Origin: Pithys albifrons albifrons
Taxonomy: Eukaryota; Chordata; Aves; Passeriformes; Thamnophilidae
Assembly: GCF_047495875.1 (NCBI RefSeq)
Contig: NC_092473.1
Location: forward strand, 15,219,733-15,283,732
Direction: 5' to 3'
Length of the DNA stretch: 64,000 bases
Shown: positions 22,946 through 35,419 of the stretch, piece after piece
Layout: every line of letters starts with the position of its first letter
Numbering within the stretch: the stretch's first letter is position 1
Notes under the pieces: model-generated
What the model was told of the DNA's origin: nothing
The model's input: the letters and a program-made list of their open reading frames with translations, nothing else
Databases searched by the model: none
Made by a program: the position numbers and the translations under genes

Positions 22946-23029
22946 ATCAAGGAGAGGGAATTGGATCCCTCTGGATTTCCTGTTATTCTGGAAGGGGCAG
23001 TGAAATGGGAGGATGTTTTCTGAGCAACA

Positions 23030-23215
23030 GAATCACAGAATGGTTTGGGTTGGAAGGGACCTCAAAGCCCATCCAGTGCCACCCCTGCCATGGGCAGGGA
23101 CACCTCCCACCAGCCCAGGGTGCTCCAAGCCCTGTCCAGCCTGGCCTGGGACACTCCCATGGATGGGGCAGCCACAGCTTCTCTGGGCACCTGTGCCAGG
23201 GCCTCCCAAATCAGA
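23030..23215 (-). mobile_element. CR1 LINE 3' end (composite C, part 2), antisense
   Basis: Starts with reversed tail GAATCACAGAATGGTTTGGG and is truncated at about 23205. The linker 22945-23030 (GAATTGGATCCCTCTGGATT, then GGGCAGTGAAATGGGAGGAT) is shared with the 50 kb copy. Confidence 0.88.
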
Positions 23216-23339
23216 AAGGTTTGGAAAATCTCTTTAAGTCCTTCTCTCTTGGACAGCAGCAGCAGCAAAGCCTCAGCTGATGCACTGCTGGGTGTGTTCA
23301 GCAGGAGGAGGTTTGGGTACCTCTCTCCACCTTTCCTGT

Positions 23340-23430
23340 CGGCTCCTTCAGGCAATTGGGTCACCCCAAGGCTTCTCTTCTCCAGGCTGGATAATCCCAA
23401 CTCTCCCAGCAGAGGAGCTCCAGCCCTCTG
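23340..23430 (-). mobile_element. Possible CR1 LINE internal fragment
   Basis: GCTTCTCTTCTCCAGGCTGG followed by AATCCCAACTCTCCCAGC resembles the reversed internal CR1 motif 'GTTCAGCCTGGAGAAGAG'. Degenerate. Confidence 0.45.
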
Positions 23431-25369
23431 ATCATCCTGGGTTGCTCCGTGGCCACTGAAAGCCACGGAAAGAAAAGCGATTTCCTTTCCCCTCCAAGCC
23501 TCAAAGAGCCAAGTCAAGGTTGACCCCAGGCAGGGCTGGGTGAGTCCAACCCCTCCCAGAAGGATTCCAGGGGCAGAGCAGGCTGGAAATGCCTCACCCC
23601 GCGGGACTCACCAAGGGCTGCTCAGGAATCACCCACTGGGAAGATCTTCCCGTCTCTGCCACCGGGAATTCAACAATTTGACAACAGATGGGTCTGTAAT
23701 TACAGCCCATTTGAGAGCTTTTGAAAGCGCTGATTTGAAAGGCTTTGATTTTCCTTCTTCCAGAAGGAGAATAACAAAGAGAGGGGGAAACATCTCAGCG
23801 TCGCTGTGGTTCCCCCTGCCTGAGTTTTCAAGGGAAAACACTCAGCTCCAGCCAAACTGGGAATGTCACTGGATGGAGAACTGGCTTCCAGTTGGGGGCT
23901 GAGCTGCAGAATGCAGAATGTGGGCTCCAAAAACGCTTGAGCTGAACAGCAGCCGATCATTTTAAAAAGAAAATAAAAGGCAAAGCCGAAGTTCCTGCTG
24001 CATGTGGAGTTCACGGGAGAAGCAGCAACTGGAAGGGCAGCGCCGTGGTGGGGCTGGAGAGGAGGAGGAGGGATGGTGGATACCCCGAGGCTGTGTGGTC
24101 TGGGCTGGAACAGGGAGCAGCAGAAAACACATCCATTTATTTCTATGGCAACGGGAATAACTCAGGGCTACGCTGGAGCCCGAAGCTCCCTGGATTGGAG
24201 AGTTCCAAGTGAGGAGCAGCCACTGCCACCCAGCAAACCCAAGGGGCTGATTTTAAAGCCATAAAACCAGAGCTCTCACCCTGAACATCTCATGGGGAAG
24301 ATAAAAAAGTGTTTCAAATCCTTAGAGGAAACCACAGGCTGGAATTGAGTCTGGAGATGCACAACTTGCATCTTCCCAAGGCCTTGGACAGTTTGGGAAT
24401 GAGGGGATGGGCTCATCTCCCAGAGCCACCTGTTTAACCAGGAACACTCTCCCCTCTTTGCCTGTGCCTCAGACTCCCATCTGTAAAAATAAAGCCACTC
24501 CTTCACCACTTGGGAAGGGTTTAAAGCACCACTTGCTCCAGCCTGGCAAAAATACTCAGACCAGTCTGAGTTTAAATATTGATTTCCTTGGGTTTGACCT
24601 TATTCCTCTTGTGGTTGTGGAAGTTCTGGGTCTAATCCTTGGCACACAGTTTTTAGAGCAGTGGCTCCAAGAAACTGGGAGCAACCCAAACATCTCCTGC
24701 TCCTTTTCCATTTCTCTGCTCTTCTGAGGTTAAGAGGTACCTCCATTGTGCTACTAAACCAGAGGAATTCCAACTCAGGGACCTTGGATTTCAACACCTC
24801 AGTGAGATTCTCACACTCCCAGTTCCTCCCTCAGAGCTGGTGTCTGGTCCTTGCTGCCAAGTTCACCAGCAGAGGCTGCTGACACAAGTTCCCCAGGAGT
24901 TCTTCCTTCTAAAAATATTGATCCCAGCTCGTCCTTTCTGCTCCAGCTGCATTTTGGCAAGGCCCTTTCCAAAAGGCAGGGGGAGCTTCCTCAGTGTCCC
25001 CACAGCTCCCTGGAGCTGTCACTTCCCCCTGTCACACTGATTGAAACTGGGTTACTCCCATGACGTGTGTCAGCAGTTCCATCATCAGTCACCATTCCTG
25101 AAGGGAAAACACCCTGCAGGGATCGTGCAGGGACACGGAATTTCTGTGTGTGACAAGGACTGGCAAAATGAAGACTCTTGTAACGCAGTTAGGGCTCTTT
25201 CAAGGGGGTTTTCACACAAATCCCAGGATGGATCAGGTTGGAAGGGACCCTCGGGAGTCCTGTTTCCTTCTGTGGTTGGTGGAGATGCTCTTTGCTCTCT
25301 GCCCAGGGGCATCATCATTAACACCTGAAAAGGGATTGCTCTCAGATTGTCCTTTCGTTCCCTCCATTC
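23431..25369. other. Unique intergenic sequence
   Basis: No supported gene. A short CR1-tail-like piece (AGGTTGGAAGGGACCCTCGG) lies near 25228. The rest is unrecognised. Confidence 0.4.
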
Positions 25370-25371
25370 AG

Positions 25372-25868
25372 CACCGAAACGTCACTGTTGGCTTGAGGGG
25401 GTGAAGAATCCAACAAGCCTTGAGAGATTCTGAAAGCCTCAGCTTTGAAACGTCACTGTTGGCTTGAGCAGGTAAAGAATCCAACAAGTCTTGAGAGGTT
25501 CTGAAAACCTCAGCATTGAAACGTCACTGTTGGCTTGAGCAGGTAAAGAATCCAACAAGTCTTGAGAGCTTCTGAAAACCTCAGCACCAAAATGTCACAG
25601 TTGGCTCAAGCTGGTAAAGAATCCAACAAGCCTTGAGAGGTTCTGAAAGCCTCAGCTTTGAAACGTCACTGTTGGCTTGAGCAGGTAAAGAATCCAACAA
25701 GCCTTGAGAGGTTCTGAAAGCCTCAGCTTTGAAACGTCACTGTTGGCTTGAGTGGGTGAAGAATCCAACAAGCCTTGAGAGGTTCTGAAAGCCTCAGCTT
25801 TGAAACGTCACTGTTGGCTCAAGCTGGTAAAGAATCCAACAAGCCTTGAGAGGTTCTGAAAACCACAG
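25372..25868 (+). repeat. 71-bp tandem repeat, 7 copies, constant period
   Basis: The start motif GAAACGTCACTGTTGGCTTG recurs at 25376, 25447, 25518, 25589, 25660, 25731 and 25802, exactly 71 bp apart. Units include AAGAATCCAACAAGCCTTGA and GTTCTGAAAGCCTCAGC. Lack of indels suggests a young array. Each unit has a CRE-half-site-like ACGTCA. Confidence 0.97.
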
Positions 25869-26749
25869 CACAGCTCCTGCTGGAACTCCTTCTGCCAGGG
25901 GGTTTGCTTAGAAGGAAAGTGCTGCTTTCTTCAGGGAGGACCACTGTGTTTTCTCAGCAACTTTTCATGCCTCATAAATGCTAATAAAATGCTAATAAAA
26001 TACATGAGGTTCACTCTCAAACTGACCCCGTTTGGATTCCAGCCGATATTCCCAGTGGGGCAGTTGCACTCACATTTGGCTTGGCATTTTTTTCCAAGCA
26101 GGTCATCAAAAACCTGCTTTTCTTTACTGTTTATCAGCCCCACTCTATTTTTATCAGATGACTGTCCCCCTTGTCGTGGCAGTCTTAGTTCAATTTGGAG
26201 CTCCATGACCATAAATCCATCGGCAGGTTGGGTTGCAGGGCCACGCCAAACGCAGCTTCTCTCCTGCCTTCACACGTCTGACTCAGCCACGGCGCTCTAA
26301 CTGAAAAGCCTCAACAGAGGATTAAGATCATAGAGATTATTAGGAAGGACGATGCCCTGGGAATGCTGATGAGCGTCTGGCAGGGATGAGGAGCCCTGAG
26401 CTCTGTAACCACCGGCTCGGATCCCCCTCACTGCCTGCACAAGGGAGGGAGCAAAGCACCTTTGGAACAGATGTTTATCCGTGTAATAGCAGAGGGAGGG
26501 TGCAAGGTGGAGAGGGGAGAGCTCTGCACGCCTTTAATCCCACTTGTTGCCTTTCAAAATATTCAGAATTCAAAATATTTCCCCTTCTTACTGCCCAGCA
26601 GAACCGCAGGGAGTTTGGGAGGGAGTAAATCCAACCCAGAGCCTGGATGTTAAGCCCTTATCTTTCCTCTAGGTAGTAATTTTAGGGTCTGACTCGCAGC
26701 CAGATGGAGTAAAGAGTCCCCACATGGGATCGCAGCTCTCCATGGAGAG
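25869..26749. other. Unique sequence, some of it possibly conserved
   Basis: Non-coding. The part at 26290-26420 (GCCTCAACAGAGGATTAAGA, then AGATTATTAGGAAGGACGAT) has the balanced composition and homeobox-like TAAT/ATTA motifs typical of conserved non-coding elements. This is only a guess without an alignment. Confidence 0.3.
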
Positions 26750-27159
26750 GCAGGATGCGAGGGCGACCCTGGCACTCGCTCGCGCCTTCTGCTCAGGGAC
26801 AGGAACGGAAACCAAACGTGCCGGGGATGGCAGACCCTTCTGGCTGCCCCCGAAGGAGCCCGCGGGCTCAGGAGCTGCGGTTTGGGGGAGCAGCAGCGAG
26901 TCCCCGCGCTCGGGGAGGGGGCTCGCTCCGAACCAGCCTGCGGGGAGCCTTTAAAAGGACTTGTCGAGGCTGGAAGGAAGCTCAGGCGGGGCAGGAAATG
27001 CGGGTCTCCCTCCAGCGCGGGCAGTGGGGGCTCCAGCCCCTCCCGGCAGCAAAGCGGACCCCGCACCGCGGAAAAGGGGCTGAGACCCCCGGGCTGCGGG
27101 GCAGGGACAGAGCGGCGGGACCGGCAGAGCCAGGTACGGGCGGCCCTGGGCTTTGGGAG

Positions 27160-27905
27160 GGGACACAGGCATGGGGAGGGGGGCAGAGACATGGGGAGAC
27201 GGGCACAAGCATGGGAAGGGGGGCAGAGACATGGGGAAAGGGAGCAGAGACATGGGGAGAGGGGGCAGAGATATGGGGAGAAGGGGCAGAGATATGGGGA
27301 GAGGGGCACAAGCATGGGAAGGGGGTAGAGACATGGGGAGGGGGCACAAGCATGGGAAGGGGGGCAGAGACATGGGGAGAGGGGGCAGAGATCTGGGGAG
27401 AAGGGGCAGAGATATGGGGAGGGGGCAGAGACATGGGGAGAGGGGCACAAGCATGGGAAGGGGGGCAGAGACATGGGGAGGGGGCACAGGCATGGGAAGG
27501 GGGGCAGAGACATGGGGAGGGGGCACAGGCATGGGGAGGGGGGCAGAGACATGGGGAGAGGAGGCAGAGATATGGGGAGAGGGGCAGAGACATGGGGAGG
27601 GGGGCACAGGCATGGGAAGGGGGGCAGAGACATGGGGAGAGGAGGCAGAGATATGGGGAGAGGGGCAGAGACATGGGGAGGGGGGCACAGGCATGGGGAG
27701 GGGGACAGAGACATGGGAAGTGGGGCACAGGGCTGAGGAGGGGGGCACAGGCACGGGGACAGGGGCAGAGGCGTGAGGAAGAGGATAGAGGCATGGAGAG
27801 GGGGCACAGACACGGGGAGGGGGGCACAGACACGGGGAGGGGGGCACAGACACGGGGAGGGGGGCACAGACACGGGGAGGGGGGCCACAGGCATGCGGCG
27901 GGGGG
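27160..27905 (+). repeat. ~20-bp G-rich minisatellite in CpG island (~36 copies)
   Basis: The unit is like GGGGCAGAGACATGGGGAGA with AGG/ACAAGCATGGGAAG variants. Runs of four to six G every 8-12 bp give strong G-quadruplex potential. All three + frames and the minus strand are nearly stop-free, producing long false ORFs. Confidence 0.95.
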
Positions 27906-28424
27906 CACAGACACGCGGGGGGATCTGCGGGCAGAGCATCCCGGCGCAGCGCTCCTGCCTCCCTCTCCCAGCCTCCAGCCCAAGCTCCCGACGAGGGGGG
28001 TGGCCCCAGCGCCGCTGCTCCCCCGGCCGGGAGCCCCGTCCCTCCCTCCTCCCCGGGGTGGGGAGCGGCCCCGTGCCCGTCCCCGTGCCCATCCCCGTGC
28101 CCGTCCCCGCCCGCAGCCGCAGGACGCGCGGGGAGCGCTCCCGGCTCGAGGCTCCAGCCGCGGCTCGGGGGAGCGGGAGGAGCCCGATGCCCGCAGAGGG
28201 CACAGGAGCCCCCGGGGCTGCAGGTACCGAGCGCCGGGGGAGACGGGAACAGCCGGGAGAGACGGACGGGGGCACGGGAGGGAGGATGGAGATGGGGCGA
28301 GCGGGGGCGCAAAGCGCTTTTGGGGGCGCTGGGGGGAGTGAGGCACCCAAGGCATCGGTCCCGCTTGTGCTCACCCCGAGTTCGCCCTTCTGAGCGGGCT
28401 TTTCATGCGGACTGAGCCCGTCCT

Positions 28425-28965
28425 GGCTGCAGGGATGGCAGGGGGGCACCCACTGGAAATTGGGGTGACCTGTCCTGGCTGCAAGGATGGTAGGGGGGCA
28501 CCCACTGGAAATTGGGGTGATCGTCCTGTCTGGAGGGATGGCAGGGGGGCACCCACTGGAAATTGGGGTGACCTGTCCTGGCTGCAGGGATGGCAGGGGG
28601 GCACCCACTGGAAATTGGGGTGACCTGTCCTGGCTGCAGGGATGGCAGGGGGGCACCCACTGGAAATTGGGGTGACTGTCCTGGCTGCAGGGATGGCAGG
28701 GAGGGACCCGCTGGAAATTGGGGTGACTGTCCTGGCTGCAGGGATGGCAGGGAGGGACCCGCTGGAAATTGGGGTGATCGTCCTGTCTGGAGGGATGGCA
28801 GGGGGGCACCCACTGGAAATTGGGGTGACTGTCCTGTCTGGAGGGATGGCGGGGAAGGACCCGCTGGAAATTGGGGTGATTATCCTGTCTGGAGGGATGG
28901 CAGGGGGGCACCCACTGGAAATTGGGGTGACCTGTCCTGTCCGGAGGGATGGCGAGGGGGACCCG
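28425..28965 (+). repeat. ~52-bp minisatellite in CpG island (~10 copies)
   Basis: The unit is like CTGGCTGCAGGGATGGCAGG, then GGGGCACCCACTGGAAATTG and GGGTGACCTGTC. Two variants (GGGGCACCCACTGG and GAGGGACCCGCTGG) alternate in blocks, and TGTCTGGAGGG replaces GGCTGCAGGG in some units. Confidence 0.95.
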
Positions 28966-29350
28966 CTGCCGTGTGTGAGGCAGGACCAGTCTCAGCGCGG
29001 CTCTGCAGCTTGAAAGGGATGAGAGGGAACCTGCGGGAGGGATGCACAGGCACTGCCCGGCGCTGCCACAGCCCCAGTGCCCTCCCCAAAAGGAGTCCGA
29101 GCCCTGGCTCTGCCCAGCCCGCAGGGACGGGGCTCAGCCAGCCACGGGGACCGGAGCTGAGCGCAGGGCGCTCCTCTCTCATCCAGCCCAGGAGGGAAGC
29201 GCAGGGGTTGGGAGCGCTGCAGGGCGGTCAGCAGGGCGGGGATGCCAAGGTCGGAGTGCAGCCCCGGGGTGGGCACCGGGCTGGGCTGGGAACAGCCCCG
29301 CCTGCCCGTGTGCTGCCCCCGCAATCCTCACAACTGGGCACGGCTTGTCC

Positions 29351-32059
29351 CCAGCGCCCAGACCTTTGCACTGAAGAGGAGGGGGAAGAAAGACTCAGTT
29401 CAGGTGTTTGGGACTTGCAGTTTGTGTTGGGCTGAACTCCAGGCTTTTTTTGTGGCTTTGGAGGGGAGGAGACGTGCAGGTTCCACCAGGCAGCCAGTTC
29501 TGTGTGCTGGGATCAGTCTGGGAGGGCTTGGGTGGGAAATGCCAGCCCCTGGGTGCACTGCCACCCGGGCTCGGGGGCTGGGGTGGCTCTGAACTGCTTC
29601 TGGGGGGGTGGTCAAGCCAGAGACCCCTCACCTTGGATGTTTACCCCCTCCAAGGCTCCTCTTCTGGAACTGCTCCACTCGTTCCAGCAAGAGAAGCTGT
29701 TCCTGAGCTCCTCCCGACCTGGAGCTCTCCTGAGCTCAAGGGATCCGTAGCTGAGCCTGGGAGAACATCCAGCCTGTGGCTCCTGCTCTTCAGCTGCCCT
29801 GTCTTTGGGCCTGAGTGTCCCTGAAAGCAGCTGATGTCCCTGGATTGCAGAGGAGAGGGTTGGAGGAGCAGCATTTCAGTGAGAACTCCCGATCATAGCC
29901 CAGGGCTGTGGTTGGGTTTTGGCTCCACACCTTCCCCTGCCTGAAGGTGCTGCCTGGCCCAGCAGCACGTGATTTCCAGCAGTGTTTGTGTGACAGGATC
30001 AGCTCCCCCGAGTGAGCAATCCCTGAGCCTGAAGTGTGCCTGGGGGAGGAGAGTATTCAGCAAATATTTGGCAAAAGGCAAATTGGTTTATGGGCTGTTT
30101 GTTTGCAAACTAAAAATAGGAGCAAGTTCTCAGGTCGGGTCTCTCCAGGAAACACAGGGCTGGGAGGAGCAGGGGGGTAACAAGGTGAAAATGTAGTTTC
30201 TAAAGATTTTTTCCTAGTGCTAAAAGTGGTGAGAAGTTATTCAAGTTTGACTTCAGCTGCTCAGGGTTTATACCAATACACTTAATCCAAAGATTTAGTG
30301 AGAGAAAGTTGGTTTGGTTTGTGTTCTGTAGGGAAAAATCAATCCCTCCAGTCCTTTGGGGTGAGAAACACACCCTGGGAAACACCAAATGGCAGATTTT
30401 AACGAGGGCAACGTTCCCATCTGCACTGATTCCTTTTGCTTTTTAACCCCAGGTGGTGAAATAAGGTAGGGAGGGGGAAAACCAAGAATTTTCCATATGA
30501 AACAATGAGATTTCTGTGCTTTTAGGGAGCTGCAGGTTTAGTCCAAACCATCAGAGATTGAAGCAGGTCTTGCCATGGGGCTGCACTGCCCTCCTGCTCC
30601 CCCAGAGCCTTCCCTGGGGGTTTTGTTTCACAGAAGCTCTGCCAGGTCACCCCAAATTTCCCAGCAAGTCCCCCCTCTCCCCTTCAGGCAGAACCCTCAG
30701 CTCTGCCTGCTGGATCCAGGAAAACACACAAGGAATGAGGCCCCGTGGGCTGGATGGGAAGCAGCAGGTGATGAACACTCAGCCCCCCAAAAGGCAAAAT
30801 CCCTGAAGGCCCAAGAGAGTTTTCTTTGCCTTATTGCAGCAAATTACTCCACTGACAAACCCACGGGGTGAGAAAATCCTGACTCCCAAAATTCAGTTCC
30901 TTTCTGGGATGAGAAAACCCCACAAAGTTCCGCTCGGATGGTGATCCAGCTGCTTCCCTTCCCACCCCTCCCCAAAGGAGCTGCTTCAAAAGCCTTTCTG
31001 TCTGGATTACCAGTTTATCTGTTATTCCCACTCACCCTGCACCTGGAAGCAGCAATTTCCCTTCCTGCTGTTGTAATTCCATTCACAGCAATTAAGGCTG
31101 ATGCTGCAGGAGAGAGTTATGATTCCTGCAGTAAATGGGCAGCCAGATCCAATCTTGACTCACCAAATTAGGTTTGTTTCTGTAATTCCTGCTTGATCCC
31201 AGCTCCCCTCTCATGCAATGCACTCCAGAGAGGTATTTTTGCTCTGCCATTGCAGCCACAGCCAGGGAGGATCCCAACCTGGGCATTTTGGAGCTTTGTT
31301 CTTCTTCCTTAGGTTGTGATGCTGTTCAGTCACTGGTGGGTGCCCAGAAAAACCACATTTAATTTCCATACCTAGAGAAGTTCCCTCTGAATTCTGAGCA
31401 GGATGGGCTGTGCTTTAATCCCTCTTTTATTTCTTTCCTCTGGTTTTTGGGGCAGGGACAGAGTCAGGGATGTTCAGCTGCAGTAGATGCTGGGGGTTTT
31501 GTTTGTTTTTTTTTTTTTCCAGAAAGAACTTGGAATTCTGTTATTGATCACTCTGGCTCTGTGTTTTTACCTCCTTTTTGGTTTGTGGGTTTTAAGCAGA
31601 AAGCTCATAATTTATGGACAACACCACAGGGTGGTCTGGAGATCAACCACCAAAGGGAAACAAACCTGGATGAGAGCAAGTGCCCTGCAGGGCTGTGTTT
31701 TACTAACCACTAATTAAGAACACCAAACGAGGGTATCAGGCATCACTCAGCGTGTCTTAATTATGTTTAGTCATCCTTGGGCAGGTTCATGGTCATTAAT
31801 TGCTGCAGGGACAGTGGAGGCCCCAAAGTGGTGCTGGTGAGGGGCAGGTGGTGAGAGGGCAGAGGGACAAATGAGCTGTGCCCACACCAACACCCTTGGC
31901 AGGTGGTTTGGGGTCCCAGGGAGGCCAAATCTGGGCTCAGTTTTCAGATCTGGGTGGCTTTAAGTCCGTCACATCCTCACATGGGGAGTGTAAACTCCCT
32001 CCTGGTGCTGCCAACCTGCAGGTGGCACCACATGAAGACCAAGGATTTTGCATCAGAGC
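29351..32059. other. Unique sequence, probably intergenic or 5' intron of SSTR5
   Basis: About 2.7 kb with no recognised exon or repeat family, apart from a T run near 31508-31519. Confidence 0.4.
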
Positions 32060-32238
32060 TTTAGCAAATGGATTTCCCCCTCTGCAAATGTGTTGCCCCA
32101 TCCCTGGAAGTGTCCAAGGGCAGGTTGGATGGGGCTTGGAGCCACCTGGGCTGGTGGGAGGTGTCCCTGCCATGGCAGAATGGGATGATCTTTAGGGTCT
32201 CTTCCAACCCAAACCATTCCAGGATTCCATGATTTCCT
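32060..32238 (+). mobile_element. CR1 LINE 3' fragment
   Basis: GCCCCATCCCTGGAAGTGTC, then GGTTGGATGGGGCTTGGAGC and TCTTCCAACCCAAACCATTC with a GGATTCCATGAT tail: a short, diverged CR1 end. Confidence 0.8.
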
Positions 32239-32687
32239 TCTCAATCCACTTGGTATGACAAGTAATGCTGGACAATTCATCAAATGGAACCAAAACTCTG
32301 AGAGCAAAGGTTGATGTTCACACAAAAGCAAGAGAAGAGCCCCCAAATGCTGCAGTGACAAAGGGCAGGGGTGTCACTGGCTCCTGGGGACAGCCCAGCA
32401 GGAGGAGGAGACCATCAGAGCTGCTGGGAGAGCTGCCCCTCCCCATGGAGGACACACAAAGGTCCTTCAAGGAACACCTCAGGAATGGCAGTGATGGATG
32501 GTTGGAAGAGCTTGAGGTCCTTTCAAGGAGGAATTTTGTGCCGTGGGTTTTCTTCGGGGTGAGAAGAAATTGGAGAGTATCCAAATAAAGGAGCTTTTCC
32601 TCACTGCTCCTCCTGAGGTCTGAACTCCAAATGCAGCAGAGAGAGAAAGAGGTTTGAGTTCCTTGTGTAATTCCCACAGTCAGAATC

Positions 32688-32816
32688 ACACAATCCCAGA
32701 CTATTCTGAGTTGGAAGGACCCACAGGGATCATCAAGTCCAACTCTTCAGTCAGTGGCCCACAGAGGGGATTGAACCCCTGACCTTGGTGTTATCACAAC
32801 CAATTCCCCCTTTCAA
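32688..32816 (-). mobile_element. tRNA-Ile-derived SINE (TguSINE1-like), antisense
   Basis: The minus strand reads GATAACACCAAGGTCAGGGG, then TTCAATCCCCTCTGTGGGCC, ACTGACTGAAGAGTTGGACT and the CR1-like tail ending GATTGTGTGATTCTGAC. It is 5' truncated: the A box is missing and the B box is present. Same family as 5021-5166. Confidence 0.82.
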
Positions 32817-33326
32817 GGAGCTGTGCCAGGGGAAAAGGAGAGAACTTCAGAAGAAACCTGTCCTGCCTCATTTTTTGGAGCACCAGAAGGAGCCACACAT
32901 GGCTGCACCTCCTGACCACCCCTGCTGAGATCCAGCACTGCTTCTCTTTGTGTCCTCCTGTTTGTGCAGCCCCAGAGCAAAGATTTGGCTTTGTGGCCCA
33001 GCCTGGTGGGGCTGAGCTGCTCACATGCCCTTGGGGGATGTGCTTCCCCCATCTCAGCACCACACTCTGTCCCAGAGGTTCAGCTCCAGGAATAGAAGTT
33101 GATAAACACCAACTGTCCCATCCCACCACCCTCTTCCTTTCTGTTCTTTCCCTCAGAGGAACCAGCTGATCTGTGTTGCAGGATCCTCCCAAGCCCTCAG
33201 AGCCCAGGAGGAGTGTGCTGATGCTGTGGCTTCTCCCACATCTCCCCCACAAACACACTCAGATTTAACACAAAGTTTTGAAATGGGTGCCAGAGCAGCA
33301 TTTTAAACTTTCCTTTTTACAGAATT

Positions 33327-33330
<4 letters not shown>
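32817..33330. other. Unique sequence
   Basis: Nothing recognised. Confidence 0.35.

Positions 33331-33377
<47 letters not shown>
33331..33377 (+). repeat. Poly(T) tract, 47 bp
   Basis: An uninterrupted T run following CAGAATTTGCC. No recognisable retroposon body lies on either side; the length may be affected by sequencing slippage. Confidence 0.9.
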
Positions 33378-33382
<5 letters not shown>

Positions 33383-34744
33383 AAGGCTGATCCAAAGCTG
33401 TTCCATTTATCAGGAGCCTGGAGTGGCTGAGCTCTCCCTGCAGGGATTGCCAGGATGTTCCCACCACAAACACACCAACAGTGTCTTCACAACCTGCCCA
33501 TCATCTCCAACGTTTGTCAGAATCATTTATTTCTTCCATGACCAAAATTAGGAAACTGCCTTTAGAATGATAACCTAAAAAAAACCTCCAAATCCAACAT
33601 CTCCCTAAAGCAAACCCTGAAAAAAAACCTGCCAACCTCAAGCCATTTACAGCTTAAAATTGTGGTTTCCATCTCTGGCTTGGCCTGCCCTGGGTGGCTC
33701 TGGGGGGAAGAAGATCCTGTGGGACTTTCCTTCCCATCCCTGGCTTTCTGAGCCCCCTGGTGCATCTCCTGCCACCCGTGGAGGGCCATGTGAGACACCC
33801 ACATCCCATCTGCACATTCCAAATCAGAGCACTGTGTTTGTGATGACAACTGGGAGCTGGAGGAGCTGCTGCTCTCCCCCCACTGCCGTTTTTCTCACCC
33901 CAAGGAGAAAGCCCAACAACAGCCCTGGAGGTGTTTGGATTCCTCCTGGAGACAAGGAGTTGTTGGTGCTGCATCATTCACGGCTTGCTTGGGCTTGGAA
34001 GGTGTGGATGCAACGTGGGCTGGCTGGTTGTGAAGCCACATTCCCCATTCCAGGTTCCTGCCCTCAAATCCTTCTGGAAAACTGACCACCAGGTGATGGG
34101 AACAAAAGGTTCTGGGTTTGAGCACCTTCACCACAGTTCCTTGTGAGGTTTGGGAGGCACTTTTTGTTTTAAATCTGCACTTTTTTTCTACCAAATGCTG
34201 GAAAGTTTCTCCAGAGAAATGCTTTCCAAACACCTACTTGGATGAAAATATGAAAAAGGCTTGCAGTGAATCAAGCCCAGCACAGAAAGGAGGTGTTGGA
34301 AACTCTCCACCTTTCCCAGAATGTCTGTTAAAAGTCCTTCCCTCCCCCATCTGTGTGCCCTGCAGTGCCCACTCTGCATTCCTGGCAGAACAAAGGTGCT
34401 CCCTGGACAGAAAGCACAGTTCAGGTGAGGGCAGAGCGATGCAGAGACTCAGAGAAGAACAGTCTTGAGGGCTGGAGAGGAAGGAGGTTGTTCCTGTCCA
34501 TGCAGCCTCTCTGTGCACACACAGGTCCTGAGCTGGTGGGGAAGGGACCTCACACATGGTCCTTTCCACCCTGGAGATCAGGGATTTATTTTTTGCCTGG
34601 GGTTTTGTCGTTGTCCTGGAGGGTTTAGTTCCCCACCTGCACCCTGCTGATGGTCCCTGGGCTTCTCCAGAGGTTCCCTGGGCTTCTCCAGAGGTTCTGC
34701 CAGGCCTGGGAAAGATCACAGGGGAGCTCCTGACACGAGGAGCT
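33378..34744. other. Unique sequence
   Basis: No exon or repeat recognised. A 22-bp duplication (CCCTGGGCTTCTCCAGAGGT) lies at about 34655-34697, just before the 36-bp array. Confidence 0.4.
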
Positions 34745-35222
34745 GGGAACTGTCTTTGGTTCTGGTTCTGAGAGGGTTGGGTGGGAATTCTTTGGTTCTG
34801 TTTCTGAGAGGGTTGGGTGGGAGTTCTTTGGTTCTGATTCTGAGAGGATTGGATGGGAATTCTTTGGTTCTGGTTCTGAGAGGGTTGGATGGGAGTTCTT
34901 TGGTTCTTGGTTCTGGTTCTGAAAGGGTTGGGTGGGAGTTCTTTGGTTCTGGTTCTGAGAGGGTTGGATGGGAATTCTTTGGTTCTGGATCTGAGAGGGT
35001 TGGATGGGAGTTCTTTGGTTCTGGTTCTGAGAGGGTTGGATGGGAATTCTTTGGTTCTGGATCTGAGAGGGTTGGATGGGAGTTCTTTGGTTCTGGTTCT
35101 GAGAGGGTTGGATGGGAGTTCTTTGGTTCTGGTTCTGAAAGGGTTGGATGGGAGTTCTTTGGTTCTGGTTCTGAGGAGGTTGGATGGGAGTTCTTTGGTT
35201 CTGGTTCTGAGAGGGTTGGACA
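34745..35222 (+). repeat. 36-bp minisatellite (~13 copies)
   Basis: The unit is like TTCTGAGAGGGTTGGATGGG, then AGTTCTTTGGTTCTGG. Variants (GGAATTC/GGAGTTC, GGTTCTG/GGATCTG) alternate so that some two-unit blocks repeat. The 36-bp period keeps all frames open. Confidence 0.95.
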
Positions 35223-35419
35223 GCAGTGGGGTGGGGTGGAGACCCCCCTGAGCCTCCCCAGGTCACGTGGGCAGAGGCACAGCTCCAACCTGCACTGCAG
35301 AGCTCTCAGTGCCAGGGATCTGCTCGGTCTGATCCTCGTGTGCTGCTCAGAGCCCTTCAAAATGACACTCTGCTCATTTCTGTATCTGTGTTTAGACAGA
35401 AAATTAGGTGGTCTTATGG

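Larger units (their letters stand above)
26750..29350 (+). promoter_or_regulatory. CpG island, candidate SSTR5 promoter and first exon region
   Basis: CpG dinucleotides are frequent at about 26750-27140, 27890-28400 and 28970-29350, unlike the surroundings. A TATA-like TTTAAAAGG lies at about 26949. Good donor-like sites are AGCCAG|GTACGG (GT at 27134) and GCTGCAG|GTACCG (GT at 28224). The next gene on + is SSTR5, whose ATG is preceded by a strong acceptor-like site at 35840, so a 5' untranslated exon here spliced to 35841 is a reasonable model. It could equally serve an unannotated transcript. Two G-rich tandem arrays occupy much of the island. Confidence 0.5.

Noticed and set aside
26650..28911. 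753-codon open frame on the minus strand (Pro/Ser/Cys-rich), and 528- and 453-codon frames overlapping it
   Set aside because: They are produced by stop-free G-rich tandem arrays in the CpG island. Sequence is repetitive in every frame, with no domain or splice structure.
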